Positions 40,078-46,753 of a DNA stretch of 53,597 bases are shown here, one piece after another. The stretch lies in IMG/VR virus record IMGVR_UViG_3300017758_000011, positions 1 to 53,597 of that record. One strand, 5' to 3'. The notes beneath the pieces are model-generated. The model searched no databases, had not been told where the DNA came from, and was given only the letters and a program-made list of their open reading frames with translations. The DNA is from a virus. Both the position numbers and the translations under genes were made by a program. The number at the start of each line of letters is the position of its first letter. The first letter of the stretch is position 1.

Positions 40078-40584
40078 ATGAAAATAGAAAATTGGAATAA
40101 GAATATAGGAGAAGTAGAGGTGTGGCTGAATCGTGAAGATAGAGGCGATGCCGGACAAGCGATTGGATTATCTATTACATTAGGTAATGCATGTGGAAAT
40201 GATGATTTGCGTTCAACATATTGGACAGCAATAAGAAGTATTGGGAGTTTATTTGAAGACTTCCCAAAAGCGAGAAGAGGCCGAGAATCAGCATTACCGG
40301 AGGAAATGGAAGCACTTGCGGTTTCTGTGAAGAATGCGGTTTATACTGCCTTTGCGGATATTACTAATGCTGAATTACTAATGACTGTAATACTACCACA
40401 CGGCAGAACAGGCGGAGCATATACTTCAATACAAGAATATGCGGAGAAAATGGCGAAAACTGCTTATGATAACCTTGTAAAAGGCCATAAGGAAGGTCGT
40501 TGGGATGGTTCGATGAATGGTGAAATCCCATCATTAACCCCACCTCCGGTTAAAACCAAAGAAGGAGGCGAAGAAGAGGAATGA
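40078..40584 (+). CDS. Control-region paralogue C
   Basis: A 168-residue homologue of the product of 38113-38631 (LRSTYWTAIRSIGS, ARRGRES, LPHGRTGG conserved) with a GRWDG motif near the end and an acidic tail. GAGGTGAAAAAC fixes the ATG. It has the long leader type shared with element 1, including an AGCCC/GGGCT hairpin near 40019-40041. Duplication with retained promoter architecture suggests a regulatory function. Confidence 0.7.
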   Translation: MKIENWNKNIGEVEVWLNREDRGDAGQAIGLSITLGNACGNDDLRSTYWTAIRSIGSLFEDFPKARRGRESALPEEMEALAVSVKNAVYTAFADITNAELLMTVILPHGRTGGAYTSIQEYAEKMAKTAYDNLVKGHKEGRWDGSMNGEIPSLTPPPVKTKEGGEEEE

Positions 40585-40634
40585 TGCCTTTTTAGCCCCT
40601 GAAGCCCCCTAACGGTGCGGTTTCATTTCATTGG

Positions 40635-40676
40635 CAAAGCACAACCATATGGTTATGACGGCTTTGTTGCATAACC
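40635..40676 (+). repeat. ACCATATGGT element 6
   Basis: CAAAG 40635-40639, core 40644-40653, CTTTG 40662-40666; GGTTATG (40651-40657) pairs with CATAACC (40670-40676). TTATTTATGG follows, then 17 bases to ATG 40704. Confidence 0.9.
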
Positions 40677-40703
40677 TTATTTATGGATTATTTCTATTAG
40701 GTC

Positions 40704-40991
40704 ATGCGAAAGATAACAAGCGATGCAGTAAGGGCTTTTAGGAATAGACAAACATTCAAGCGAGGAAATACTCAAGTTAAGGTATTTGATAACTCGGTCG
40801 GATTTTTTCTTCATGGTAATATGATTGCTGAATATGCGGCTGATGGTGGTTTATACATAAATGATGGTGGGTGGCAAAGCAACACAACAAAGGAACGCTT
40901 GAACGGCTTGCCAAATGTCCACATTCAACAAAAGAATTTCCAATGGTTTCTAAATGGTGAAGCGTGGACAGGCGATTGGATATTAGTATGA
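40704..40991 (+). CDS. Unknown beta-rich protein of the cassette array
   Basis: A 95-residue basic protein predicted as strands (AVRAFRNRQTFKRGNTQVKVF, GGLYINDGGW, FLNGEAWTG). Its ATG lacks a ribosome binding site and is probably leaderless. It shares a transcript with the small gene at 41002, which does have one. Confidence 0.65.
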   Translation: MRKITSDAVRAFRNRQTFKRGNTQVKVFDNSVGFFLHGNMIAEYAADGGLYINDGGWQSNTTKERLNGLPNVHIQQKNFQWFLNGEAWTGDWILV

Positions 40992-41001
40992 AGGTGATAA
41001 A

Positions 41002-41151
41002 ATGAATAATCAAAAGAGAATATGGGAATTAGAAGATAAAGCGGTTGAACTATACTTAAATGAGATTGAATGGTCAAGTATCATTAAAATGCTCACAGAT
41101 GAGGAACATGATGAATATTGGCGTTTAGTCAATGAGAAATGTGGCTTTTAA
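41002..41151 (+). CDS. Small helical acidic protein
   Basis: A 49-residue helical protein (WELEDKAVELYLNEIEW). AAGGTGATAAA lies upstream, ten bases after the preceding stop codon, so it is the second gene of a two-gene unit. Confidence 0.6.
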   Translation: MNNQKRIWELEDKAVELYLNEIEWSSIIKMLTDEEHDEYWRLVNEKCGF

Positions 41152-41154
41152 AGC

Positions 41155-41204
41155 CCCCTTCGGGGTATATCCAAAGTCCTACCATATGGTTGAGTAAAAC
41201 TTTG
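41155..41204 (+). repeat. Stem-loop plus ACCATATGGT element 7
   Basis: CCCC-TTCG-GGG hairpin (41155-41165), CAAAG 41172-41176, core 41181-41190, CTTTG 41200-41204. No plus-strand gene follows; beyond it lie CCGC-AAA-GCGG and TTTATCAG/CTGATAAA hairpins and the end of a minus-strand gene. Confidence 0.8.
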
Positions 41205-41243
41205 TGTGTAGCGAGAACCGCAAAGCGGCTCAAGCGGTGTTTA

Positions 41244-41486
41244 TCAGCGTTTATAGTGTTGATTACTGATAAATCGGCGAATTTCTGGGAGAGCATCTGT
41301 CAGTTCTTCGCCACCTTTGATGATAATTTTCATTCCTCTAAAATCGCTGTTAAGAGTAGCCCTTAATCCATGAGTATGAATAAACTCCGTAATTTTCGGA
41401 ATACAGAATAAACCATCTGCACAGGTCGTAATTACCAATTTATCGGCTCTCTCATTAAACAAATCTTGCGTTAATACTGCTCTCAT
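41244..41486 (-). CDS. Lone minus-strand gene of the cassette array
   Basis: An 80-residue alpha-beta protein (LVITTCADGLFCIPKITEFI, RATLNSDFRGMKIIIKGG). Codon use is a little different from neighbours (more ACG, CTC and CGC). It has no ribosome binding site; CTATTAATGG sits 18 bases before the ATG, as in the leaderless plus-strand genes, so element 8 read backward may serve it. Confidence 0.5.
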   Translation of the reverse strand: MRAVLTQDLFNERADKLVITTCADGLFCIPKITEFIHTHGLRATLNSDFRGMKIIIKGGEELTDALPEIRRFISNQHYKR

Positions 41487-41507
41487 GGTATATAGCGATT
41501 ATAACCA

Positions 41508-41570
41508 TTAATAGGGTTCGCTCGTCGAGACGGAACAAAGTTGCCGAACCATATGGTTGTTATTGCTTTG
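41508..41570. repeat. ACCATATGGT element 8 (usable in both directions)
   Basis: Core 41548-41557, CAAAG 41536-41540, CTTTG 41566-41570. Read on the minus strand, GGTTCG (41546-41551) pairs with CGAACC (41515-41520), with CTTTG in the loop, followed by a TATA-like box before the minus gene. Read on the plus strand it has a partial arm (ATAAC) and the extended leader. Confidence 0.75.
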
Positions 41571-41810
41571 CACATAACTAAACCCTATACGCCCCGTAAG
41601 CCCTATTACTGTTCGGTGGCAATCGGACACGGAGATGACTGAATAAGAATTTGTAAGAGAGTTTTAAGGTAGCCATATCGGGGTGCTTCCCGCATTTAGG
41701 GTTAATCAAGCGGTTTAGTCGCTGACTTGATTAATTACGGTGATTAAGGTCGTAGATTAGCAATCGGTGACTATATGGTGTTGAGTGTGTTAAATCCACA
41801 AAGATTGATT
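41571..41810 (+). ncRNA. Candidate structured non-coding RNA
   Basis: About 240 bases without a convincing gene downstream of element 8. Stems visible: TTAATCAAG/CTTGATTAA (41701-41733) with an inner GCG/CGC, and CGGG-GTGCTT-CCCG (about 41679-41692). GC content is higher than in nearby spacers. It may be an RNA gene or a long structured leader for the genes at 41941 and 42053. Confidence 0.4.
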
Positions 41811-41940
41811 CTTTTACGACAACCACGCTCATTTGGGTATTCAATTAAATCCCAACTCCACCCTTTATATTCCATTGGTTTATTAGTGGCCATAAACACT
41901 AATGGAAACAAAGCCGAAACACAGCGTAGTAAGACATACA

Positions 41941-42051
41941 ATGGGGAACAAATCTAAGGAGGCATGCCGAATTAGAGACGGAAACAAGAAAAAATGCAGT
42001 TATTCGGATATGTATGAAGTAGGCGGAGTTTCTTCAATTCAAGGTGATTAA
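41941..42051 (+). CDS. Very small protein ahead of the basic protein gene
   Basis: A 36-residue basic peptide with two cysteines (EACRIRDGNKKKCSYSD). It has no clear ribosome binding site of its own; its stop codon overlaps the GGTGAT site of the next gene, an arrangement typical of coupled genes. Low to moderate support. Confidence 0.4.
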   Translation: MGNKSKEACRIRDGNKKKCSYSDMYEVGGVSSIQGD

Positions 42052-42052
42052 A

Positions 42053-42310
42053 ATGAGAAAAGCACAAAAACACGGACTAAAAAGAGTTGAGAATAATTCA
42101 AAAAGACAAAAACTAATTGCCGGTTTGAAACAAGAGCGTAGAAGAGAATTGAAAGAGTTGTGGCAAGACCCATATAATTTTAGAACTAAATCATATGCTC
42201 AAATTACATTCAAGGGATATAAAACACCCGAACAAATAAAGGCGAGATTTAAGAAGATGAAAAATAAGAAAGTTAAAGGTAAGGTATCTTTATCAAGCCT
42301 TTGGAGTTAA
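42053..42310 (+). CDS. Small very basic protein
   Basis: An 85-residue Lys/Arg-rich protein with helices (RQKLIAGLKQERRRELKELW, EQIKARFKKMKNKK), probably nucleic-acid binding. AAGGTGATTAAA precedes the ATG; in-frame GTG upstream is part of the ribosome binding site. No family is recognised. Confidence 0.6.
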   Translation: MRKAQKHGLKRVENNSKRQKLIAGLKQERRRELKELWQDPYNFRTKSYAQITFKGYKTPEQIKARFKKMKNKKVKGKVSLSSLWS

Positions 42311-42316
42311 AACTCC

Positions 42317-42355
42317 CCGCTTAGTTGCGGTAAGTGCAAAGCATTACCATATGGT
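42317..42355 (+). repeat. Stem-loop plus ACCATATGGT element 9
   Basis: CCGC-TTAGTT-GCGG hairpin (42317-42330), CAAAG 42337-42341, core 42346-42355, then a degenerate CTTAT at 42373 in place of CTTTG. A possible 30-residue frame starts at 42360. Confidence 0.75.
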
Positions 42356-42359
42356 TGTT

Positions 42360-42452
42360 ATGAGGCTTATGAGAACATCAGCGAGACTATTCATAGTGCA
42401 TAATCACGAAACATTGAATAGAGGCATTAATGACGAAGGATATAGCCTTTAG
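42360..42452 (+). CDS. Possible very small protein after element 9
   Basis: A 30-residue frame beginning inside the right arm of element 9, ending in tag at 42450-42452. No ribosome binding site and no recognisable family. Its only support is position after an element, as for other genes here. Confidence 0.2.
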   Translation: MRLMRTSARLFIVHNHETLNRGINDEGYSL

Positions 42453-42937
42453 AATTAAACATTGAACAGTTGCGTAATGCCTTTTTTATTCATCTATTAA
42501 CCGCTATAAACAATCAATCTACAATCTTCGGAATAATAGCCCTTTATGCATTTTGCATATCCTATTATACAACCATATGGCTTTGTATCAAATTTTTTTA
42601 TTTATACAAGTTTAAACGAAATCGCTCTAAATCACTTACTTTGAACCATTAAATTTAAACTTTATAGCAGTTTGGCCGCCACTTTAACCATAATAAGAGA
42701 TACTGAGGATAATACTGATAAACAATAATATATTAAACATTTAATCTTAATCGTGAAACAATTAGCATTTAATTCAAACAGCCAGCCGTTTATATTTAAA
42801 TTATATCATTTTATTCTGTTTATACAAATCTATAGAAAAAAATGAGAACGCTAGTGCCAAATAAATTACCCCATATTTTTTGAGAAATTAAAGGGTTATG
42901 CTGAAAAAAAATCCCCACCAATTTTTTTACCAAAATA
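42453..42937. other. AT-rich gene-free stretch before the late operon
   Basis: Contains a degenerate tenth element (ACCATATGG at 42572-42580 followed directly by CTTTG), TTTAAAC palindromes near 42611 and 42652, and otherwise AT-rich DNA without a convincing frame. It separates the cassette array from the late operon. Confidence 0.5.
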
Positions 42938-42950
42938 GAAAGGTATAAAC
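42938..42950 (+). promoter_or_regulatory. TATA box of the late operon
   Basis: AGAAAGGTATAAA has a BRE-like purine stretch followed by a TATA box about 40 bases upstream of the first gene with the N-terminal tag. It does not resemble the leftward promoter consensus or the cassette elements, suggesting a different temporal class. Confidence 0.55.
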
Positions 42951-42985
42951 CACTAAACTTAGTGCGAATTAAAAAGGGTGATTTA

Positions 42986-43243
42986 ATGACATGGAAAGAT
43001 GAATTAAAAAAACAGTTAAACATGGATATTGGAAGCACTAATTATGCTAAGGATTTAGGAAATAGTGTGCAATTTGGCGAAGGTAATAATTCCGTCACTA
43101 TTGATAAGAACACTATACCCCATTTAGTAGAACAATTTGTTCAAGCGGAAAGGCCAATGTCACCTATTACCAGATTAGCCCAAATAACAACAAGTAGCGG
43201 AACTACTGATGATTTTGTTAGATGGTATATGCAACATAGGTGA
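42986..43243 (+). CDS. Late-operon protein with N-terminal W tag (1)
   Basis: An 85-residue protein starting MTWKDELKKQL. The rest is polar with a strand-rich centre and an amphipathic end. GGGTGATTTA fixes ATG 42986. First gene of the late operon. The tag is shared with many proteins downstream; the body has no recognisable family. Confidence 0.7.
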   Translation: MTWKDELKKQLNMDIGSTNYAKDLGNSVQFGEGNNSVTIDKNTIPHLVEQFVQAERPMSPITRLAQITTSSGTTDDFVRWYMQHR

Positions 43244-43247
43244 TTTA

Positions 43248-43355
43248 ATGACAAGATGTAATTACCTTGATTCATGGTTTGATTCTAAGTCAAAAGAGTT
43301 AGATGAAGCAGAATCTAAGGCCGAAAAAGATTTAATTACAGGTGATAAAAAATGA
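43248..43355 (+). CDS. Very small acidic protein
   Basis: A 35-residue acidic helical peptide with AGGTGATTTA upstream and a stop codon overlapping the next ATG. It has a DSWFD sequence but not the N-terminal tag. Its retention in the operon suggests it is real. Confidence 0.5.
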   Translation: MTRCNYLDSWFDSKSKELDEAESKAEKDLITGDKK

Positions 43356-43645
43356 GTTGGAGAGATATAGTAAGAAAAGGACATTGTGGAATGGAGAAAG
43401 GCAGTTGTAGTGGTTGTTCTTCATGCGAAAAACAAGAATTTGAAAAGAAACTTATTGGTAATCAAAAGAAAATTGATGCTAACAAAGATGGTAAAATAAC
43501 AGGTGAAGATTTTGCTATGTTAAATGAGACTAAAAAGGCCAAAATGGAATGCCCTAAATGTAAAGGAAAGGGTTGTGAGCATTGTAATAATAAAGGCTAC
43601 CACAGTAAATCAAAATCAAGAGGCGCATTTACAGATGAGAGTTGA
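43352..43645 (+). CDS. W-tagged protein with EF-hand and zinc knuckles (2)
   Basis: A 97-residue protein: tag MSWRDIVRKG, a C-x-G-C-x2-C cluster (residues about 12-25), a calcium-binding EF-hand loop D42-x-N-x-D-G-K-I-T-x-x-D53, then CPKCKGKGCEHC, a DnaJ-type zinc knuckle. An EF-hand loop beside zinc knuckles in so short a viral protein is unusual and resembles calcium-stabilised structural adaptors. The ribosome binding site is AGGTGAT. Probably a virion component that needs metal ions, by inference. Confidence 0.7.
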   Translation: MSWRDIVRKGHCGMEKGSCSGCSSCEKQEFEKKLIGNQKKIDANKDGKITGEDFAMLNETKKAKMECPKCKGKGCEHCNNKGYHSKSKSRGAFTDES

Positions 43646-43650
43646 TTAAT

Positions 43651-43827
43651 ATGACTTGGCAAGATGTTGTGGCTAAATACACTGAAAAGGATATTGAGCA
43701 TAGAGTCCAACAGACAGGATATTGTCGCAGGTGTCAAAAAATGGTGACTAAATACCAAAGGTGCGATTTAAACTTACCATCACCAAAAGCAGGAATAAAG
43801 CCATTTTGTCCAATGAAGGAGGAATAG
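43651..43827 (+). CDS. W-tagged zinc-binding protein (3)
   Basis: A 58-residue protein: MTWQDVVAKY tag, then CRRC and two more cysteines (CDL, CPM), a zinc-binding set. GTTGATTAAT precedes the ATG. Confidence 0.65.
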   Translation: MTWQDVVAKYTEKDIEHRVQQTGYCRRCQKMVTKYQRCDLNLPSPKAGIKPFCPMKEE

Positions 43828-43829
43828 TC

Positions 43830-44690
43830 TTGGATTGGTTTGGTGTTATAAAAGTCGAAGATATTGATTTTGAGATAGATAACACAGAAAGAGGTTTTGG
43901 GTATTTTACCTTTGAACCCGTTAATGAGGATAAGTTTGATGAAATATTAACAAAGCCAAATCCAACAGTATTAGATTTTTTACATAAGAAAATTAGAATT
44001 AATCCGGCTAATATCTATTCCTATCTAAAAGAAAGATTAGGCAAAGAACCAACAGATAAACAATTAATGGAATGGGTAAAAAGAACCATTATGCACGAAG
44101 CAATTCATGGCGGTATGGCAGAAGAACAGTTTGAAATGGCCGACCAACAAACAGAATATGCGGCATTTACAGGCCAATTCCCTGATAGCACATATCTAAG
44201 ACTAAAACAATATTTACAACACCCTGCAACAAGGCAACAAATAATAAATCCATTGGGTGCTATGTTTATTGGTCTTGATGATATGGGGGCTTATCAAAAG
44301 AACTCCACAAGAGTATTAAGAGAAATAGTATCATTTGTTGATTCTTTGACTGAGGATATTAGAAACAAGAAACAACAAGAAGAAGCCAAAGAACTCATAA
44401 CAAGATTAGAGGTTTTAGCAAGAAAAGCAGGAAAGCCACATATTAGAGAAATTGATGTTGAAGACATAAAGGTTTTAGTTGATAGATATGGAGAGCAGTA
44501 TAGAGATGTTCTTGTAACATTGTTTAAAAGTATTATGGGCTATGACTATGAAGAAACTGATTTTAGTCGGGAAAGGGCTAAAGACTTTGAGAAACAGGCC
44601 ACAACAGTAATGTCCACAACTGCCGGATTTGAAAGCAGACCGAGATATGGTAAGAAAAAGGAGGAAGAAAAAAATGGTAAAAGAAACTAA
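43830..44690 (+). CDS. W-tagged HExxH metalloprotease-like protein (4)
   Basis: A 286-residue protein that starts at TTG 43830 with AAGGAGGAATAG upstream; translation then gives MDWFGVIKVE, matching the tag. H89-E90-A-I-H93 is a zinc-metalloprotease motif, with further Glu residues (EYAAF) as the possible third ligand. The second half is helical with a basic Lys-rich end. In the late operon a protease is a good candidate for virion maturation. It is unlike the serine-type prohead proteases of HK97-like phages. An upstream in-frame ATG is rejected because it lacks a ribosome binding site and overlaps the previous gene. Confidence 0.65.
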   Translation: MDWFGVIKVEDIDFEIDNTERGFGYFTFEPVNEDKFDEILTKPNPTVLDFLHKKIRINPANIYSYLKERLGKEPTDKQLMEWVKRTIMHEAIHGGMAEEQFEMADQQTEYAAFTGQFPDSTYLRLKQYLQHPATRQQIINPLGAMFIGLDDMGAYQKNSTRVLREIVSFVDSLTEDIRNKKQQEEAKELITRLEVLARKAGKPHIREIDVEDIKVLVDRYGEQYRDVLVTLFKSIMGYDYEETDFSRERAKDFEKQATTVMSTTAGFESRPRYGKKKEEEKNGKRN

Positions 44691-45825
44691 GAAAAAGAAG
44701 GAGTTCCAAAACCACAAAGGAAACAAGGTGAAGCAAACTCAAGATTTTCCATTTATTGAAAATTTTAACAAGTGGCGAACTAATTGTCAGCAAATTAGTG
44801 GTGGCGACCTTCAAGTAAAGAATATACCTAATCTTTACAATATGCTAAAGAATCATTTGAAAGACCCATACATTAGAGGCGGTAGTCGTAATGATGGAAG
44901 AGATGGTGAAGGAGCAGTTCAATTTTTGAATGCTATAGAAGGATTTGTAGATAATCCCGATAATTTATTTACTGTTCAACAAGCACAACTAATAGCAAGA
45001 ATGGCTAATACTTTAGAAAAAATGAAAGATACAGGAAAAGACATAGGAGGCGACACTCCTGCTTATGACCCTGCATTTATTTTATTTACTGAAAAGCCAA
45101 AAAGCGCAACCGGAGAAACACTTGCAGTAAGAGAAGTTCAAGGACATTATGCGACTGAATGGTATTCTGAAAGAAATGAAGGCGTTAGTGCAGTTCCTAA
45201 AGCATGGTTGGCCGGAGAAAATCCTCCACATCAAGCATTGTTTTCCGAAACCGCAAATAAATATGCTAAACCAAAAGGGCTTCTTTATATTATGAAAGAC
45301 GCAGAAAACATGGAACAAGAAACTGATTTAGAAGTTGAAGTTGATACAATACCAAGCGGAGTTGATGAAGTTGATATTGATGAAATTAAGTCTGTTGAAG
45401 ATTTCTTTAATGGTGTAATTAAGAATACTGCTTTTTGGAACGCAGGTGGAAAACTTCTTGTTAATAAACTTAGACGAGAACTACAAGCAATTACTTTTAC
45501 TGTTAAACCTAATGAGCAAAACCCAATTAGGGAAATAGCAAATATTGGAAGAAAAGAAGAAAAAGATGCACTTGTTGGTAATGTGATTAGTTTCAAATTA
45601 ACTTCTACGGCATTACCTATGATTGGTTTAGTTGATAGAGCATTAAAGAGAGCCAATACCAACAAAGCACCAAACGGATATAGAGCGTGGCAGAATGCAA
45701 GAAAGACTGGTTTTGATTATAGAAAAACTGCAAGAGAAAAGTTCGGTGCGGATGGAACAGGAAAATATAGCCCCGATGCAAAAGTAATTTCTAAGATGTG
45801 GCAACAACTTCTATGGAGGAATTAA
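44674..45825 (+). CDS. Late-operon protein without the tag
   Basis: A 383-residue protein with a basic N-terminus (MVKETKKKKEFQ), then mixed helix and strand. A long helical region of about 90 residues is followed by beta-rich sequence. AAGGAGGAAGAAAAAA fixes ATG 44674, overlapping the protease gene by 17 bases. No known structural protein family is recognised; length fits a virion component. Confidence 0.65.
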   Translation: MVKETKKKKEFQNHKGNKVKQTQDFPFIENFNKWRTNCQQISGGDLQVKNIPNLYNMLKNHLKDPYIRGGSRNDGRDGEGAVQFLNAIEGFVDNPDNLFTVQQAQLIARMANTLEKMKDTGKDIGGDTPAYDPAFILFTEKPKSATGETLAVREVQGHYATEWYSERNEGVSAVPKAWLAGENPPHQALFSETANKYAKPKGLLYIMKDAENMEQETDLEVEVDTIPSGVDEVDIDEIKSVEDFFNGVIKNTAFWNAGGKLLVNKLRRELQAITFTVKPNEQNPIREIANIGRKEEKDALVGNVISFKLTSTALPMIGLVDRALKRANTNKAPNGYRAWQNARKTGFDYRKTAREKFGADGTGKYSPDAKVISKMWQQLLWRN

Positions 45826-45826
45826 C

Positions 45827-46063
45827 ATGACATGGGAAGATGAGATAAGAAAACAAAGACCGAGTTATAGTAGTTCTAAGAGCAAATTTTGGGGCGACAC
45901 ATATCGTGTTCCTAATGAATTAGGCAGAATTGCTGAAAAAATATCCAAAATGGGAGAAGAGGAAAGAAACAATCCCGAAGTTCAAAAAGACATTAAATAC
46001 ATTAAAGAACTTGTTGCCGAGCAAAAGAAACTACTGCAAAAGTATTTAGAAATGGTTGAGTGA
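45827..46063 (+). CDS. W-tagged protein (5)
   Basis: A 78-residue protein: tag MTWEDEIRKQR, a Ser/Lys-rich stretch, then a coiled-coil helix to the end. The gene starts two bases after the preceding stop. No family is recognised. Confidence 0.65.
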   Translation: MTWEDEIRKQRPSYSSSKSKFWGDTYRVPNELGRIAEKISKMGEEERNNPEVQKDIKYIKELVAEQKKLLQKYLEMVE

Positions 46064-46068
46064 TTATT

Positions 46069-46401
46069 ATGTGGAAAGAAATATTAAAAATTGATATGGA
46101 AGAAGCCCGCAGATTAGGAGATAAATATGCTCCCGAAGATATGGAAGAAGCAAGAATAGAAGAAATAAGAGCCAACTTCACAAAAGTAAAACCTACGATT
46201 TTGAGGACATTAGAAGCATATACTCTTCCCGATTTAGAGGGAATGGACTCAAGACATTTAAGAAGCACACTTGTTAATTTAATGAGAGCCTTACCGCTTG
46301 CCCCTCGTTTGCATGGTAGTCATACACTTAGGGCAAGAATGCAAAATAAAGAAATAATCGAAGAGTATTTTGATGCTTTAGAAAACAATATACTAAGGTG
46401 A
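46069..46401 (+). CDS. W-tagged helical protein (6)
   Basis: A 110-residue helical protein starting MWKEILKID, a form of the tag lacking the residue between Met and Trp. AGTGATTATT precedes the ATG. The body is helical with a hydrophobic, Leu-rich second half. Confidence 0.65.
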   Translation: MWKEILKIDMEEARRLGDKYAPEDMEEARIEEIRANFTKVKPTILRTLEAYTLPDLEGMDSRHLRSTLVNLMRALPLAPRLHGSHTLRARMQNKEIIEEYFDALENNILR

Positions 46402-46406
46402 TTATT

Positions 46407-46742
46407 ATGTGGGAAGATATACTTAAAAGAAGAGATGCAAGGCAGTATGCAGAAGGTTTTGAAAATGACAATGAATTTAATGATGTGATTGGTGATGAAT
46501 TTGATTATGTCATGGGCGGAATTAAGGAAAAATATTATTCATATTTTGATGAAGATAGAAAAGAATATTTTGATATTCTCATACATAAGACTGGAAGATT
46601 TTTAAATCAATTTGATTATCGAAGGACTCTTAGAGGCGTTAAGGGTGTTAAGAAAATGGTTAATCAATTTGATTTACCCGACCTTGATTTTCTAATAGAA
46701 GTGTTAGAACTTAAGGCAAACCAACCCGAAACCAACTCTTAA
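46407..46742 (+). CDS. W-tagged helical protein (7)
   Basis: A 111-residue protein starting MWEDILKRRD, very close to gene (6) in its tag but not in its body, which is acidic and Phe/Tyr-rich before a basic stretch. AGGTGATTATT precedes the ATG. Confidence 0.65.
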   Translation: MWEDILKRRDARQYAEGFENDNEFNDVIGDEFDYVMGGIKEKYYSYFDEDRKEYFDILIHKTGRFLNQFDYRRTLRGVKGVKKMVNQFDLPDLDFLIEVLELKANQPETNS

Positions 46743-46753
46743 GGTGATTATTA

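Noticed and set aside
41139-41366. A plus-strand frame opposite the gene at 41244-41486
   Set aside because: It begins inside the preceding gene, covers element 7, has no ribosome binding site and encodes an implausible sequence; the minus-strand frame is more protein-like.
41775-41957. A 60-residue plus-strand frame in the spacer after element 8
   Set aside because: No ribosome binding site, low-complexity basic sequence, and it overlaps the better-placed small gene at 41941.
38000-42585. Repeated ACCATATGGT units as a CRISPR array or integron attC sites
   Set aside because: The units are separated by whole genes, not by short unique spacers, and no integrase or attC core (GTTRRRY) is evident. 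A promoter/stem-loop role fits the positions relative to start codons better.
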